Of a stretch of DNA of 64,000 nt, positions 27,185-35,656 are shown piece by piece. Position numbers and translations under genes: made by a program. Location of the stretch: contig NZ_QBTZ01000001.1 of assembly GCF_003058055.1 (NCBI RefSeq), positions 4,296,001 to 4,360,000 on the forward strand. Direction: 5' to 3'. The stretch comes from Acidovorax sp. 107 (GTDB taxonomy: Bacteria; Pseudomonadota; Gammaproteobacteria; Burkholderiales; Burkholderiaceae_C). Position 1 is the first letter of the stretch. Every line of letters begins with the position of its first letter. The notes beneath the pieces were generated by a model that was not told the origin of the DNA, searched no databases, and saw only the letters and a list, made by a program, of their open reading frames with translations.

Positions 27185-27200
27185 TGGCATGGAAACTGCA
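27185..27200 (+). promoter_or_regulatory. Candidate sigma-54 promoter of the NCS1-kinase gene
   Basis: TGGCATGGAAACTGCA matches the -24/-12 consensus TGGCACG-N4-TTGCA at 10 of 12 defined positions with the strict 10-bp GG to GC spacing. The predicted start is about 15 bp before ATG 27227. No NtrC-type enhancer was found, so this is a candidate only. Confidence 0.45.
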
Positions 27201-27226
27201 CTTGCAAGGTGTCGCCGCCCTTTGCC

Positions 27227-30200
27227 ATGCCCCCCTCCACCGCCTCCCTTGCCCCGCCCGACGCCAGTTCGGCCCCTGTGTCGGGGCCGGATGCCGACGC
27301 ACAGGCGCCGCAGCAGGTGGTCAAGGTCCGGCGCGACTACAACAGCTGGGTGGCCACCGAGACCATGGAGGACTACGCGCTGCGCTACACGCCCCAGCGC
27401 TTTCGCAAGTGGTCCGAATGGCGCGTGGCCAACACGGCGTTTGGCGCGGCATCCTTCCTGATCCTCGAAGCCGTGGGCGCCACGCTGCTGGTGCAGTACG
27501 GCTTCATCAACGCCTTCTGGGCCATCGTGGCCACGGGGCTCATCATCTTTCTGGCGGGGCTGCCCATCAGCGTGTACGCGGCGCGCTATGGGGTGGATAT
27601 GGACCTGCTCACGCGTGGTGCGGGGTTTGGCTACATCGGCTCCACGCTCACCTCGCTGATCTACGCGAGCTTCACCTTCATCTTCTTTGCGCTCGAAGCC
27701 GCCGTGATGGCCTATGCGCTGGAGTTGGCGCTCGACATCCCGCCCACCTGGGGGTACCTAGTCTGCGCCATTGTGGTGATTCCGCTGGTCACCCACGGCG
27801 TGTCGGCCATCAGCCGCTTGCAGGTGTGGACGCAGCCGCTGTGGCTGGTGATGCTGGTGGTGCCGTTTGTGTACGTGCTGGTGCGCGATCCTGGTGCGTT
27901 TTCTGGGGTGGTGCACTACGGTGGTGAATTGGCGCGCGGCGCCACGTTCCAATTGCCCTTGTTTGGTGCGGCTCTCACGGTGGGCATTGCGCTCATCACC
28001 CAGATGGGGGAGCAGGCCGATTACCTGCGCTTCATGCCCGCCCGCACACCCGACACGCGCGGGCGCTGGTGGCTGGGCGTGCTGGTGGGCGGGCCGGGCT
28101 GGGTGGTGCTGGGCGTGCTCAAGATGCTGGGCGGTGCGCTGCTGGCCTACCTGGCGCTCACCCACATGGTGCCGGCCGACCGCGCGGTGGACCCGAACCA
28201 GATGTACCTGGCCGCGTATGAATACGTGTTCCCCAACTACGGCTGGGCGGTGGCGGCCACGGCGTTGTTTGTGGTGATCTCGCAGCTCAAGATCAACGTG
28301 ACCAATGCCTATGCGGGCTCGCTCGCGTGGTCCAACTTCTTCTCGCGCCTCACGCACAGCCACCCGGGGCGGGTGGTGTGGGTGGTGTTCAACACGTTGA
28401 TCGCCTTCATGCTGATGGAGATGAACGTGTTCCGCGCCATGGGCGAGGTGCTGGGGCTGTACTCCAACATCGCCATCGCCTGGATCATGTCGGTGGTGGC
28501 CGACCTGGTCATCAACAAGCCGCTGGGCCTGTCGCCCAAGGGCATCGAGTTCAAGCGCGCGCACCTGTACGACATCAACCCGGTGGGCGTGGGTTCGATG
28601 GCACTCGCGTCCATTTTGTCCATCAGTGCGCACCTGGGGTTTTTCGGCCCGCTGCCGCAGGCATTCTCGGCCGTGATTGCGATGGCCGTGGCTTTTGTCA
28701 CTGCCCCGCTGATCGCCTGGGCCACCGGGGGGCGCTACTACATCGCGCGCCAGTCTGAGCCGGCTGCGCTGGCCGACGTGGTGGCCGTGCCCCTGCACGG
28801 CCCGCTGCGCCGCAATGCCGAAGGGGGGCTGGGGACGGAAATAGGCAGCTACCGGCGCACCACTGTGCAGCGCTGCGTGATCTGCGAGCGCGAGTACGAA
28901 GCGCCCGACATGGCCCAGTGTCCCGCCTACCGGGGCGCCATCTGCTCGCTGTGCTGCACGCTGGATGCGCGTTGCGGCGACCTGTGCAAGCCCCACGCGA
29001 GCATGGCGGTGCAGTGGTCGGCCGCGCTGCGCTGGGTGCTGCCGCGCGCCACGTGGCGCTACTTGGACACGGGCCTGGGCCACTTCCTGCTGCTGATGCT
29101 GGTGATTGCACCGCTGCTGGCTTCGGTGATGGGGCTGCTGTACCACCAGGAGCTCAACACCATTGCCCAGGCCGCCACCGACACCGAGGTGATGGCTGCC
29201 CCTGAAGTGGCGCTGCGCTCGGGCCTGCTCAAGGCCTATCTCGCGCTGTTGGTCATCTCGGGCATCGTGGCCTGGTGGCTGGTGCTGGCGCACAAGAGCC
29301 GCCAGGTGGCGCAGGAAGAATCCAACCGCCAGACGGGCCTGCTGGTGCGCGAGATCGAGCTGCACCGCCAGACCGACGAAGCTCTGCAGACGGCGCGCAG
29401 CGTGGCCGAGGCCGCGCAGCAGCAGGCCGAGGAAGCCCGCTTGCGCGCCGACCAGGCCAACCAGGCCAAGAGCCGCTACATCAGCGCCATCAGCCACGAG
29501 ATCCGCACCCCGCTCAACTCCATCCTGGGCTACGCACAACTGATGGGTGAGGACGCGGGCGTGCCACCGCACCGCAAGCAGGCGGTGCACGTGATCCGGC
29601 GCGGGGGCGAACATTTGTTGTCGCTGATTGAAGGCACGCTGGACATCGCGCGCATCGAGTCGGGCAAGCTCACGCTGGATGTAGCGCCCATGCGCTTTGC
29701 CGACGGCCTGCACGAGATGGCCAGCCTGTTCGAGCTGCAGGCCGCCGCCAAGGGCCTGGCGTTCGCCTTCGATGTGCAGGGGGTGATTCCGGAAGTGGTG
29801 CGTGCCGACGACAAGCGCCTGCGCCAGATCCTCATCAACCTGCTGGGCAATGCGGTCAAGTTCACGGCGCAGGGCACCGTCACCCTGCGCGTGCGCTATG
29901 CGCGCGAGATGGCCCGTATCGAGGTGCAGGACACGGGGCCGGGCCTCACGGCCGAGGAGATCGAGCGCATCTTCGAGCCCTTCGCGCGCGGCGGATCGGG
30001 CGGTGGCGGTACCGCTGCCGCACCGGGTGCGGGCCTGGGCCTGACCATTGCCAAGATGCTCACTGCGCTCATGGGCGGCGAGCTGACGGTGAGCAGCACC
30101 CCGGGCGTGGGTTCGGTGTTCCACGTCAAGCTGTTCCTGCCCGAAGTGCATGGCGATGCGTCGGGCAAGGTCGCAGCGCCGGCGGCGCGGGCCGCACACG

Positions 30201-30871
30201 GCCAACGCCAGCGCAAGGGGTACGCGGGCGAGCGCCGCCGCATTCTGGTGGTGGACAACGAGGAGCCCGACCGCGAGCTGCTGGTGCAACTGCTCGAACC
30301 CCTGGGCTTCGAGCTGCGCCAGGCCGCGAGCGGCCACGATGCGCTGGACTTGCTGTCTACCGGGTACCGGCCGCACGTGGTCTTCATGGACCTGGCCATG
30401 CCGGGCATCGATGGCTGGGAAACGCTGCGGCGCGTGCGGCAGATGCACCTCGAAGACCTCCACTGTGCCATCGTCTCCGCCAATGCTTTCGACAAAGCGC
30501 TCGACAACGACGTGGACATCCGCCCCGAAGACTTCATCGTCAAACCCGTGCGCCACAGCGAGCTGCTGGACTGGCTGGAGCGCCGCCTGGGCCTGCAGTG
30601 GCAATACGACGAGGCCTCCGGAGCGCTCGCCGGGACTGAACCCGCGCTGGGGTCTCATGCGTCCGTGCCCCTCACTTACCCCGATACCGCTGCGCTGGTG
30701 GCTTTGGCACAGGCGGTGTCCTTGGGCTACTACCGGGGCATTCTCAACACGCTGGACGACATTGAACGCAGCCAGCCTGCGCACAGCGCTTTTGTCAGCA
30801 CCATGCGGCAGCTGGCCAAGCAATTCCAGTTCGATGCCATGGGCCAGATCCTGGAGCAGGCACCCTCGTGA
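27227..30871 (+). CDS. NCS1-type permease fused to hybrid histidine kinase with receiver
   Basis: A 1214-residue membrane protein. Residues of about 30-520 are a complete NCS1-like permease (cytosine/purine/allantoin/hydantoin family) with many membrane spans. Next comes a Cys-rich segment (Cys550, Cys553 through Cys587, nine Cys in 38 residues) likely to bind metal, two further membrane segments (about 615-700), a coiled coil (about 700-745), then HisKA with His757 (ISHEIRTPLNS), HATPase motifs (INLLGNAVKF, DTGPGL, GAGLGLTIA) and a receiver with Asp1055 (VFMDLAMPG). The C-terminal about 100 residues may be an Hpt-like helical tail. ATG 27227 has only a weak ribosome-binding site. It overlaps the response regulator gene by 1 bp and is divergent from ureA. 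The ligand is unknown; urea, a nucleobase or a hydantoin is plausible. Confidence 0.9.
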   Translation: MPPSTASLAPPDASSAPVSGPDADAQAPQQVVKVRRDYNSWVATETMEDYALRYTPQRFRKWSEWRVANTAFGAASFLILEAVGATLLVQYGFINAFWAIVATGLIIFLAGLPISVYAARYGVDMDLLTRGAGFGYIGSTLTSLIYASFTFIFFALEAAVMAYALELALDIPPTWGYLVCAIVVIPLVTHGVSAISRLQVWTQPLWLVMLVVPFVYVLVRDPGAFSGVVHYGGELARGATFQLPLFGAALTVGIALITQMGEQADYLRFMPARTPDTRGRWWLGVLVGGPGWVVLGVLKMLGGALLAYLALTHMVPADRAVDPNQMYLAAYEYVFPNYGWAVAATALFVVISQLKINVTNAYAGSLAWSNFFSRLTHSHPGRVVWVVFNTLIAFMLMEMNVFRAMGEVLGLYSNIAIAWIMSVVADLVINKPLGLSPKGIEFKRAHLYDINPVGVGSMALASILSISAHLGFFGPLPQAFSAVIAMAVAFVTAPLIAWATGGRYYIARQSEPAALADVVAVPLHGPLRRNAEGGLGTEIGSYRRTTVQRCVICEREYEAPDMAQCPAYRGAICSLCCTLDARCGDLCKPHASMAVQWSAALRWVLPRATWRYLDTGLGHFLLLMLVIAPLLASVMGLLYHQELNTIAQAATDTEVMAAPEVALRSGLLKAYLALLVISGIVAWWLVLAHKSRQVAQEESNRQTGLLVREIELHRQTDEALQTARSVAEAAQQQAEEARLRADQANQAKSRYISAISHEIRTPLNSILGYAQLMGEDAGVPPHRKQAVHVIRRGGEHLLSLIEGTLDIARIESGKLTLDVAPMRFADGLHEMASLFELQAAAKGLAFAFDVQGVIPEVVRADDKRLRQILINLLGNAVKFTAQGTVTLRVRYAREMARIEVQDTGPGLTAEEIERIFEPFARGGSGGGGTAAAPGAGLGLTIAKMLTALMGGELTVSSTPGVGSVFHVKLFLPEVHGDASGKVAAPAARAAHGQRQRKGYAGERRRILVVDNEEPDRELLVQLLEPLGFELRQAASGHDALDLLSTGYRPHVVFMDLAMPGIDGWETLRRVRQMHLEDLHCAIVSANAFDKALDNDVDIRPEDFIVKPVRHSELLDWLERRLGLQWQYDEASGALAGTEPALGSHASVPLTYPDTAALVALAQAVSLGYYRGILNTLDDIERSQPAHSAFVSTMRQLAKQFQFDAMGQILEQAPS

Positions 30872-31941
30872 TGACCACTGCCAACCCCTTTCCCTCTCAC
30901 CCCCCCACAGCACCTGCGAGCGCGCTGGACCGCAGCGACAGCGACGTGGTGCTGATCGTGGATGACGTGCCCGACAACCTGGCCGTACTGCACGACGCGC
31001 TGGATGAATCGGGCTACACCGTGCTGGTGGCCATGCACGGCGAGGCGGCGCTGCAGCGTGCGGCCCAGGCCCTGCCCGACATTGTGTTGCTCGACGCCAT
31101 GATGCCGGGCATGGACGGCTTTGAAGTCGCCCGGCGCCTCAAGGCATCGCCCGCCACGGCGCACATCCCCATCATCTTCATGACCGGCCTCACCGAGACC
31201 GAGCACCTGGTAGCCGCGCTGGAGGCGGGCGGCGTAGACTACGTCACCAAGCCCATCAAGCCACGCGAGGTGATGGCCCGCATGAGCGTGCACCTGGGCG
31301 CAGCCCGCAAGGCCCGGCAGGACGCTCGCCAGGCGCGCGAGGCGCGCAACGCGCTCGATGCCTTTGGCTACGCCAGCATCACCGTGCGCGCAGTGGATGG
31401 CCGCATCGTGTGGCAGACCCCGCTGGCGCGCGAGCTGCTGCAAAGCTACTTCGGCGAAGTGGGCCCGGACGGCACGCCCACGGCCTTCGGCCACTGGGCA
31501 CCCGAGCCGGTGCAGGCTTGGCTGCGCCGCCATGTACTGGCCGACAACGCGGCCGAACTGCTGGCCGCATCGCTGGCCGAGCCTCCGCGCCTGGCGGTGG
31601 AGCAGGGCGCGCGCCGCCTCACCTTCCGCCTGCACCAGCAGGCCGGTGACAGCGCGGGCGGTGGTGACTGGCTCATCGTGATGCGCGAGGTGTCCGACGC
31701 GAAGATCATCGAATCCATGGGCCTGGCCTTCCGGCTCACCGCGCGCGAGGCCGAAGTGCTGTACTGGGTGCTCAAGGGCAAGATCAACCGCGACATCGGC
31801 GACATCCTGGGGGCCAGCCCCGCCACGGTCAAAAAGCACCTGGAACGCGTGTTTACCAAGCTGGGCGTGGAAACCCGCACCGCAGCGGCGGCCATGGCCA
31901 TGAACCGTATCCGGCAGCTGCATCCCCAGTTCGAGGGCTGA
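30871..31941 (+). CDS. LuxR-type response regulator, partner of the NCS1-kinase
   Basis: 356 residues: receiver domain at about 27-145 (LIVDDVPDNLAVL, phosphoacceptor Asp75 in IVLLDAMMPG, conserved Lys in YVTKPIKP), a middle PAS-like region (about 165-270, DAFGYASITVRAVDGRIVW) and a C-terminal LuxR helix-turn-helix (FRLTAREAEVLYWVLKGKINRDIGDIL...ATVKKHLERVFTKLGV). Its ATG overlaps the kinase stop (TGATG), so the two are translationally coupled. GTG 30868 is the alternative start. Probable targets are the neighbouring ure or urt operons, but no binding site is known. Confidence 0.93.
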   Translation: MTTANPFPSHPPTAPASALDRSDSDVVLIVDDVPDNLAVLHDALDESGYTVLVAMHGEAALQRAAQALPDIVLLDAMMPGMDGFEVARRLKASPATAHIPIIFMTGLTETEHLVAALEAGGVDYVTKPIKPREVMARMSVHLGAARKARQDARQAREARNALDAFGYASITVRAVDGRIVWQTPLARELLQSYFGEVGPDGTPTAFGHWAPEPVQAWLRRHVLADNAAELLAASLAEPPRLAVEQGARRLTFRLHQQAGDSAGGGDWLIVMREVSDAKIIESMGLAFRLTAREAEVLYWVLKGKINRDIGDILGASPATVKKHLERVFTKLGVETRTAAAAMAMNRIRQLHPQFEG

Positions 31942-31969
31942 CCACCGCCCGGGAGGCACAAAAAACACG

Positions 31970-31998
31970 TTGACCCAGCCATGTTGCAGCGCAATAAT
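31970..31998 (+). promoter_or_regulatory. Sigma-70 promoter for the mgtA leader
   Basis: TTGACC (31970-31975), a 17-bp spacer and AATAAT (31993-31998). Five of six bases match consensus in each box with ideal spacing. The predicted transcript starts near 32005, about 890 bp before mgtA. Confidence 0.65.
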
Positions 31999-32026
31999 CG
32001 CGCACCTTCATTTCCGGAGCCCCAGC

Positions 32027-32095
32027 GTGGAAAGTGCCAGTTGTTGCAGTGAAACCCAGCAAGCCGTGACGGCTGCTGCCTGCCAGGCCTCCTGA
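32027..32095 (+). CDS. Possible leader ORF 1 (22 residues)
   Basis: GTG start with GGAG (32016-32019) 7 bp upstream; the first ORF after the predicted transcript start. The product MESASCCSETQQAV... contains three Cys. Weakly supported; it could be chance. Confidence 0.25.
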   Translation: MESASCCSETQQAVTAAACQAS

Positions 32096-32362
32096 CGCCC
32101 GCTCCCGGGCCGTGGGTTGCCTTGTGCAAGCCCCGGCCCCGTCCCTCCCAGCCCCTGTTGTACCTGTGTGCCCATTGGGGCAGCTTTGGCCGTTTTGGCC
32201 ATGGTGGTGTGGGTGGCTCTCCCGTCTTGCCGCTTCGTTGCATCTGTGCCGTCTGCACAGGCCATGCCCCCTTCGCTGGGGCGTTGCCCGCGTGCCGTGA
32301 CGGCGCCTCCCGGCATATCTCTGCGTCTGTGTGCTCCGTCCTGCCTGCCAAGGACGACGGCC

Positions 32363-32608
32363 ATGCGTTTTTTTGTTGTAGACCTGCCCAGCCTTTTCCA
32401 GCGTGCGGTGGCGCCTGGCGCTGCCAGCGCTGAGCCAGGGGCACAGCTGCCCCCTGGCGCGCAGGGCCCGGCCCGTGCGGCGGCTGACAGCCTGCAAGCC
32501 GTGGCCGACCTGGATGGCGCCACGCTGTGGCCCACGCACCGCATTCGCTGCTATCTGCACAGCCAGCCACCAGCACGCGCATCGCACCGCCGCGCGCGGC
32601 AGCCCTGA
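32363..32608 (+). CDS. Possible leader ORF 2 (81 residues)
   Basis: ATG with AAGGACG upstream. The product MRFFVVDLPSLFQRAVAPGAAS... has an Ala/Pro-rich middle and an Arg-rich end. It is not recognised; its composition is close to what GC-rich non-coding frames give. It may be a leader ORF of mgtA. Confidence 0.3.
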   Translation: MRFFVVDLPSLFQRAVAPGAASAEPGAQLPPGAQGPARAAADSLQAVADLDGATLWPTHRIRCYLHSQPPARASHRRARQP

Positions 32609-32657
32609 ACCCGGCCACGACCGGCCCTGCATCGCATCCACCCCCCCAGGAGGCCCC

Positions 32658-32765
32658 ATGGACCCAGACCCGCGCTGGCGCTCTGAAGCGCCACCCCACA
32701 CCACCCCCCTTGAACTTTGCATACCGGGCCCTGGGCCGGAGGCGATGGCTTGCGTGACCGCGTGA
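32658..32765 (+). CDS. MgtL-like leader peptide upstream of mgtA
   Basis: A 35-residue ORF with a strong AGGAGG box 5 bp before its ATG. The peptide begins MDPDPRWRSEAPPHTTP and has nine prolines. Enteric MgtL begins MEPDPTPLPRRR, and its acidic-residue/Pro alternation destabilises translating ribosomes when Mg2+ is low, which raises mgtA transcription. The DPDP start, the position 131 bp before the Mg2+ ATPase gene and the strong ribosome-binding site together suggest the same role. This is convergence or deep homology inferred from a short motif, so confidence is moderate. Confidence 0.55.
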   Translation: MDPDPRWRSEAPPHTTPLELCIPGPGPEAMACVTA

Positions 32766-32808
32766 GCCGCATCCTCTGGCCGTTGCGGGCCAGAAGGAGT
32801 GACTCACC

Positions 32809-32886
32809 ATGTTCCGTTTCATCCACATTTCTGCGCACACGGCACCACAGCCCGTAACGCGCAACGCCGCCAGCGTTGGCTGCTAG
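32809..32886 (+). CDS. Possible leader ORF 4 (25 residues) before mgtA
   Basis: ATG 32809 with AAGGAG (32794-32799) upstream and directly behind a stem-loop. MFRFIHISAHTAPQPVTRN... ends 10 bp before the mgtA ATG, so its translation could affect mgtA initiation. Not recognised. Confidence 0.4.
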   Translation: MFRFIHISAHTAPQPVTRNAASVGC

Positions 32887-32896
32887 GGAGACCGCC

Positions 32897-35632
32897 ATGA
32901 GCTTCCTGCACCACCTGTTCGACCGCTTTCTGCACACCCGCCATGTCACCCGCCACTTTGCGCGGCGGCTGATTCTGGACACGCTCACGCTGGGCCGCGC
33001 GCCCACCCCCGCCACCTCGCCCGACCTGCTCAGCCGCGAACTGCAGCGCGCCGCCAGTGATGAGCTGCCCCAACTGATCGAGCGCCTGCAGTCCGACCCT
33101 GCAGGTCTGAGCGACGCCCAGGCCGCTGCCGCCCTGGCCCAGCACGGCCCCAACGAGGTGGAGCACGAAAAGCCGCTGCCCGCCTGGCTGCACCTGTGGC
33201 ACTGCTACAAGAACCCATTCAACGTGCTGCTCACGGTGCTGGCACTGATCTCGTACCTCACCGAAGACCACGAGGCCACCATCGTGATCCTGGCCATGGT
33301 GGTGCTTTCCACGCTGCTGCGGTTCGTGCAGGAGGGCCGCTCCAACCGCGCGGCCGAGCGCCTCAAGTCGCTGGTCAGCAACACCGCCACGGTGCTGCGC
33401 CGTAGCGGAGCGGAGGGCGAAGGCAGGGCAGCCACGCCGCGCGAGCTGCCCATCCACCAGCTGGTGCCGGGCGACCACATCGTGCTGTCGGCAGGCGACA
33501 TGATCCCGTCGGACTGCCGCGTGCTCACTGCCAAGGACCTGTTCGTGAGCCAGTCGGCCATGACGGGCGAATCGCTGCCGGTCGAAAAATTTGCCGAGCG
33601 CAGCCAGCCCGGCACCAGCGCGCTGGACGCGACCAACCTGCTGTTCATGGGCACCAACGTGGTCTCGGGCTCGGCCACCGCGCTGGTGGTGGCCACGGGC
33701 AACCACACCTACTTTGGCACGCTGGCCACGCGCGTCACGGCCACCGACCGCACGCCCACCGCGTTCCAGGCAGGCGTCAACAGCGTGAGCTGGCTGTTGA
33801 TCCGCTTTGCACTCGTCATGGTGCCCATCGTGCTGGTGGTCAACGGTTTTACCAAGGGCGACTGGTTGCAGGCCTTTTTGTTCGCCCTGTCGGTGGCCGT
33901 GGGCCTCACGCCCGAGATGCTGCCCATGATCGTGACCAGCACGCTGGCCAAGGGCGCCGTGCTGCTGTCGCGCAAGAAGGTGGTGGTCAAGCGGCTGGAT
34001 GCGATCCAGAACTTTGGCGCGATGGACGTGCTGTGTACCGACAAGACCGGCACGCTCACGCAGGACAAGATCTTTCTGGAGCGCCACACCGACGTGTTTG
34101 GTCACAACAGCGACGAGGTGCTGGCCTTTGCCTACCTCAACAGCCACTACCAGAGCGGCCTCAAGAACCTGCTGGACCATGCTGTGCTGGAGCATGTGGA
34201 GCTGCAGACCGACCTGCGCCTGGCGCAGGACTACCGCAAGGTCGATGAGGTGCCGTTCGACTTCGTGCGCCGGCGCATGTCGGTCATCGTCAGTGAACGC
34301 AACGACCACCACGAGCTGATCTGCAAGGGTGCGGTGGAAGAGATGCTGGACGTGTGCACCCAGGTGCGCGTGGTGGAAGACACCGGCGTGCAAGACCTTC
34401 CGCTGGACGCCACCCTGCGCGCACGGGTGCTGGAGGTGACGCGCGGCCTGAACAACGAGGGCCTGCGCGTGGTGGCCGTGGCCATGAAGGAGACGCCGCC
34501 CCACCAGACCGTGTATGGCGTGGCCGATGAATCGGGCCTCACGCTGATCGGCTACGTGGCGTTTCTGGACCCACCGAAGGAATCCACCGCCCCCGCGCTC
34601 AAGGCACTGGCCGCGCATGGCGTGGCGGTAAAGGTGCTGACCGGCGACAACGAGCTGGTGACGCTCAAGGTTTGCCGCGAGGTGGGTCTGGCCGTGCAGG
34701 GCGTGCTGCTGGGCAAGGACGTGGACGCCATGGACGACGCCGCGCTGGCGCGCGCCGCCGACACCCACAACGTGTTTGCCAAGCTCTCGCCGCTGCACAA
34801 GGAGCGGCTGGTGCGCGCGCTGCGCGCGGGCGGCCATGTGGTGGGCTTCATGGGCGACGGCATCAACGACGCCCCCGCGCTGCGCGCGGCCGACATCGGC
34901 ATCAGCGTGGACAGCGCGGTGGACATTGCCAAGGAGGCGGCCGACATCATCCTGCTGGAGAAAAGCCTGATGGTGCTGGAAGAGGGCGTGATGGAAGGGC
35001 GCAAGACCTTCAGCAACATGCTCAAGTACATCCGCATGACGGCCAGCTCCAACTTCGGCAACGTGTTCTCGGTGCTGGTGGCCAGCGCGTTCTTGCCCTT
35101 CTTGCCCATGCTGCCGCTGCACCTGCTGGTGCAGAACCTGCTGTACGACCTGTCGCAGATCGCCATCCCGTTCGACAACGTGGACGAGGAGCTCATCCGC
35201 AACCCGCTGCAATGGAACCCCGGCGATATTGGTCGCTTCATGGTGTTCTTCGGGCCCATCAGCTCGGTGTTCGACATCACAACGTTTGCGGTCATGTGGC
35301 ATGTGTTTGGCGCCAACAACGAGGGCGCGCAGACCCTGTTCCAGTCGGGCTGGTTTGTGGTGGGGCTGCTCACGCAGACGCTGATCGTGCACATGATCCG
35401 CACGCCCAAGCTGCCGTTTGTGCAGAGCGTGGCCTCGGTGCCGCTGCTCACGGCCACGGTGCTCATCATGGCGGTGGGCATCTTCATCCCGATGGGGCCG
35501 CTGGCCGGGCACTTCAAGCTGCAGGCGCTGCCACTGGCTTACTTTCCGTGGCTCGTGGGCATCCTGGCGGGCTACGTGGTGCTGACGACCGTGATGAAGC
35601 GCTGGTATGTGCGGCGCTACGGCTGGCAGTGA
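32897..35632 (+). CDS. mgtA: Mg2+-translocating P-type ATPase (MgtA/MgtB type)
   Basis: A 911-residue P-type ATPase (class IIIB) that imports Mg2+. It shows the N-terminal cytoplasmic region, TGESLPVEKF in the actuator domain, the phosphorylation motif DKTGTLT with Asp382, KGAVEEMLD nucleotide-binding region, MGDGINDAPALRAADIGISVDSAVDIAKEAADII at the hinge (about residues 650-685) and the C-terminal membrane bundle with QNLLYDLSQIAIPFDNVD typical of MgtA. ATG 32897 is preceded by AGGGAG; the TTG-start extension is unlikely. It is behind a long regulatory leader. Confidence 0.95.
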   Translation: MSFLHHLFDRFLHTRHVTRHFARRLILDTLTLGRAPTPATSPDLLSRELQRAASDELPQLIERLQSDPAGLSDAQAAAALAQHGPNEVEHEKPLPAWLHLWHCYKNPFNVLLTVLALISYLTEDHEATIVILAMVVLSTLLRFVQEGRSNRAAERLKSLVSNTATVLRRSGAEGEGRAATPRELPIHQLVPGDHIVLSAGDMIPSDCRVLTAKDLFVSQSAMTGESLPVEKFAERSQPGTSALDATNLLFMGTNVVSGSATALVVATGNHTYFGTLATRVTATDRTPTAFQAGVNSVSWLLIRFALVMVPIVLVVNGFTKGDWLQAFLFALSVAVGLTPEMLPMIVTSTLAKGAVLLSRKKVVVKRLDAIQNFGAMDVLCTDKTGTLTQDKIFLERHTDVFGHNSDEVLAFAYLNSHYQSGLKNLLDHAVLEHVELQTDLRLAQDYRKVDEVPFDFVRRRMSVIVSERNDHHELICKGAVEEMLDVCTQVRVVEDTGVQDLPLDATLRARVLEVTRGLNNEGLRVVAVAMKETPPHQTVYGVADESGLTLIGYVAFLDPPKESTAPALKALAAHGVAVKVLTGDNELVTLKVCREVGLAVQGVLLGKDVDAMDDAALARAADTHNVFAKLSPLHKERLVRALRAGGHVVGFMGDGINDAPALRAADIGISVDSAVDIAKEAADIILLEKSLMVLEEGVMEGRKTFSNMLKYIRMTASSNFGNVFSVLVASAFLPFLPMLPLHLLVQNLLYDLSQIAIPFDNVDEELIRNPLQWNPGDIGRFMVFFGPISSVFDITTFAVMWHVFGANNEGAQTLFQSGWFVVGLLTQTLIVHMIRTPKLPFVQSVASVPLLTATVLIMAVGIFIPMGPLAGHFKLQALPLAYFPWLVGILAGYVVLTTVMKRWYVRRYGWQ

Positions 35633-35656
35633 GGGGGCGCCAGGTGCGTGCCTGGG

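Larger units (their letters stand above)
31999..32896 (+). other. mgtA: Long leader of mgtA with short ORFs
   Basis: About 0.9 kb between the response regulator and mgtA on the same strand. It contains four short ORFs with reasonable ribosome-binding sites (listed separately) and a stem CTGGCC / GGCCAG (32776-32793) directly before the AAGGAG of the last one. Such an arrangement resembles Mg2+-responsive leaders of enteric mgtA genes, where translation of a short peptide decides whether transcription continues. Control by this mechanism is an inference. Confidence 0.55.

Noticed and set aside
27758..30913. Minus-strand frame of 1051 codons opposite the NCS1-kinase gene
   Set aside because: His/Gln/Arg-rich, no known domains, and antisense to clear permease and kinase motifs. 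A GC-skew shadow.
32819..35512. Minus-strand frame of 897 codons opposite mgtA
   Set aside because: Composition of a shadow frame (His/Gln/Val-rich); mgtA on the other strand is complete with all motifs.
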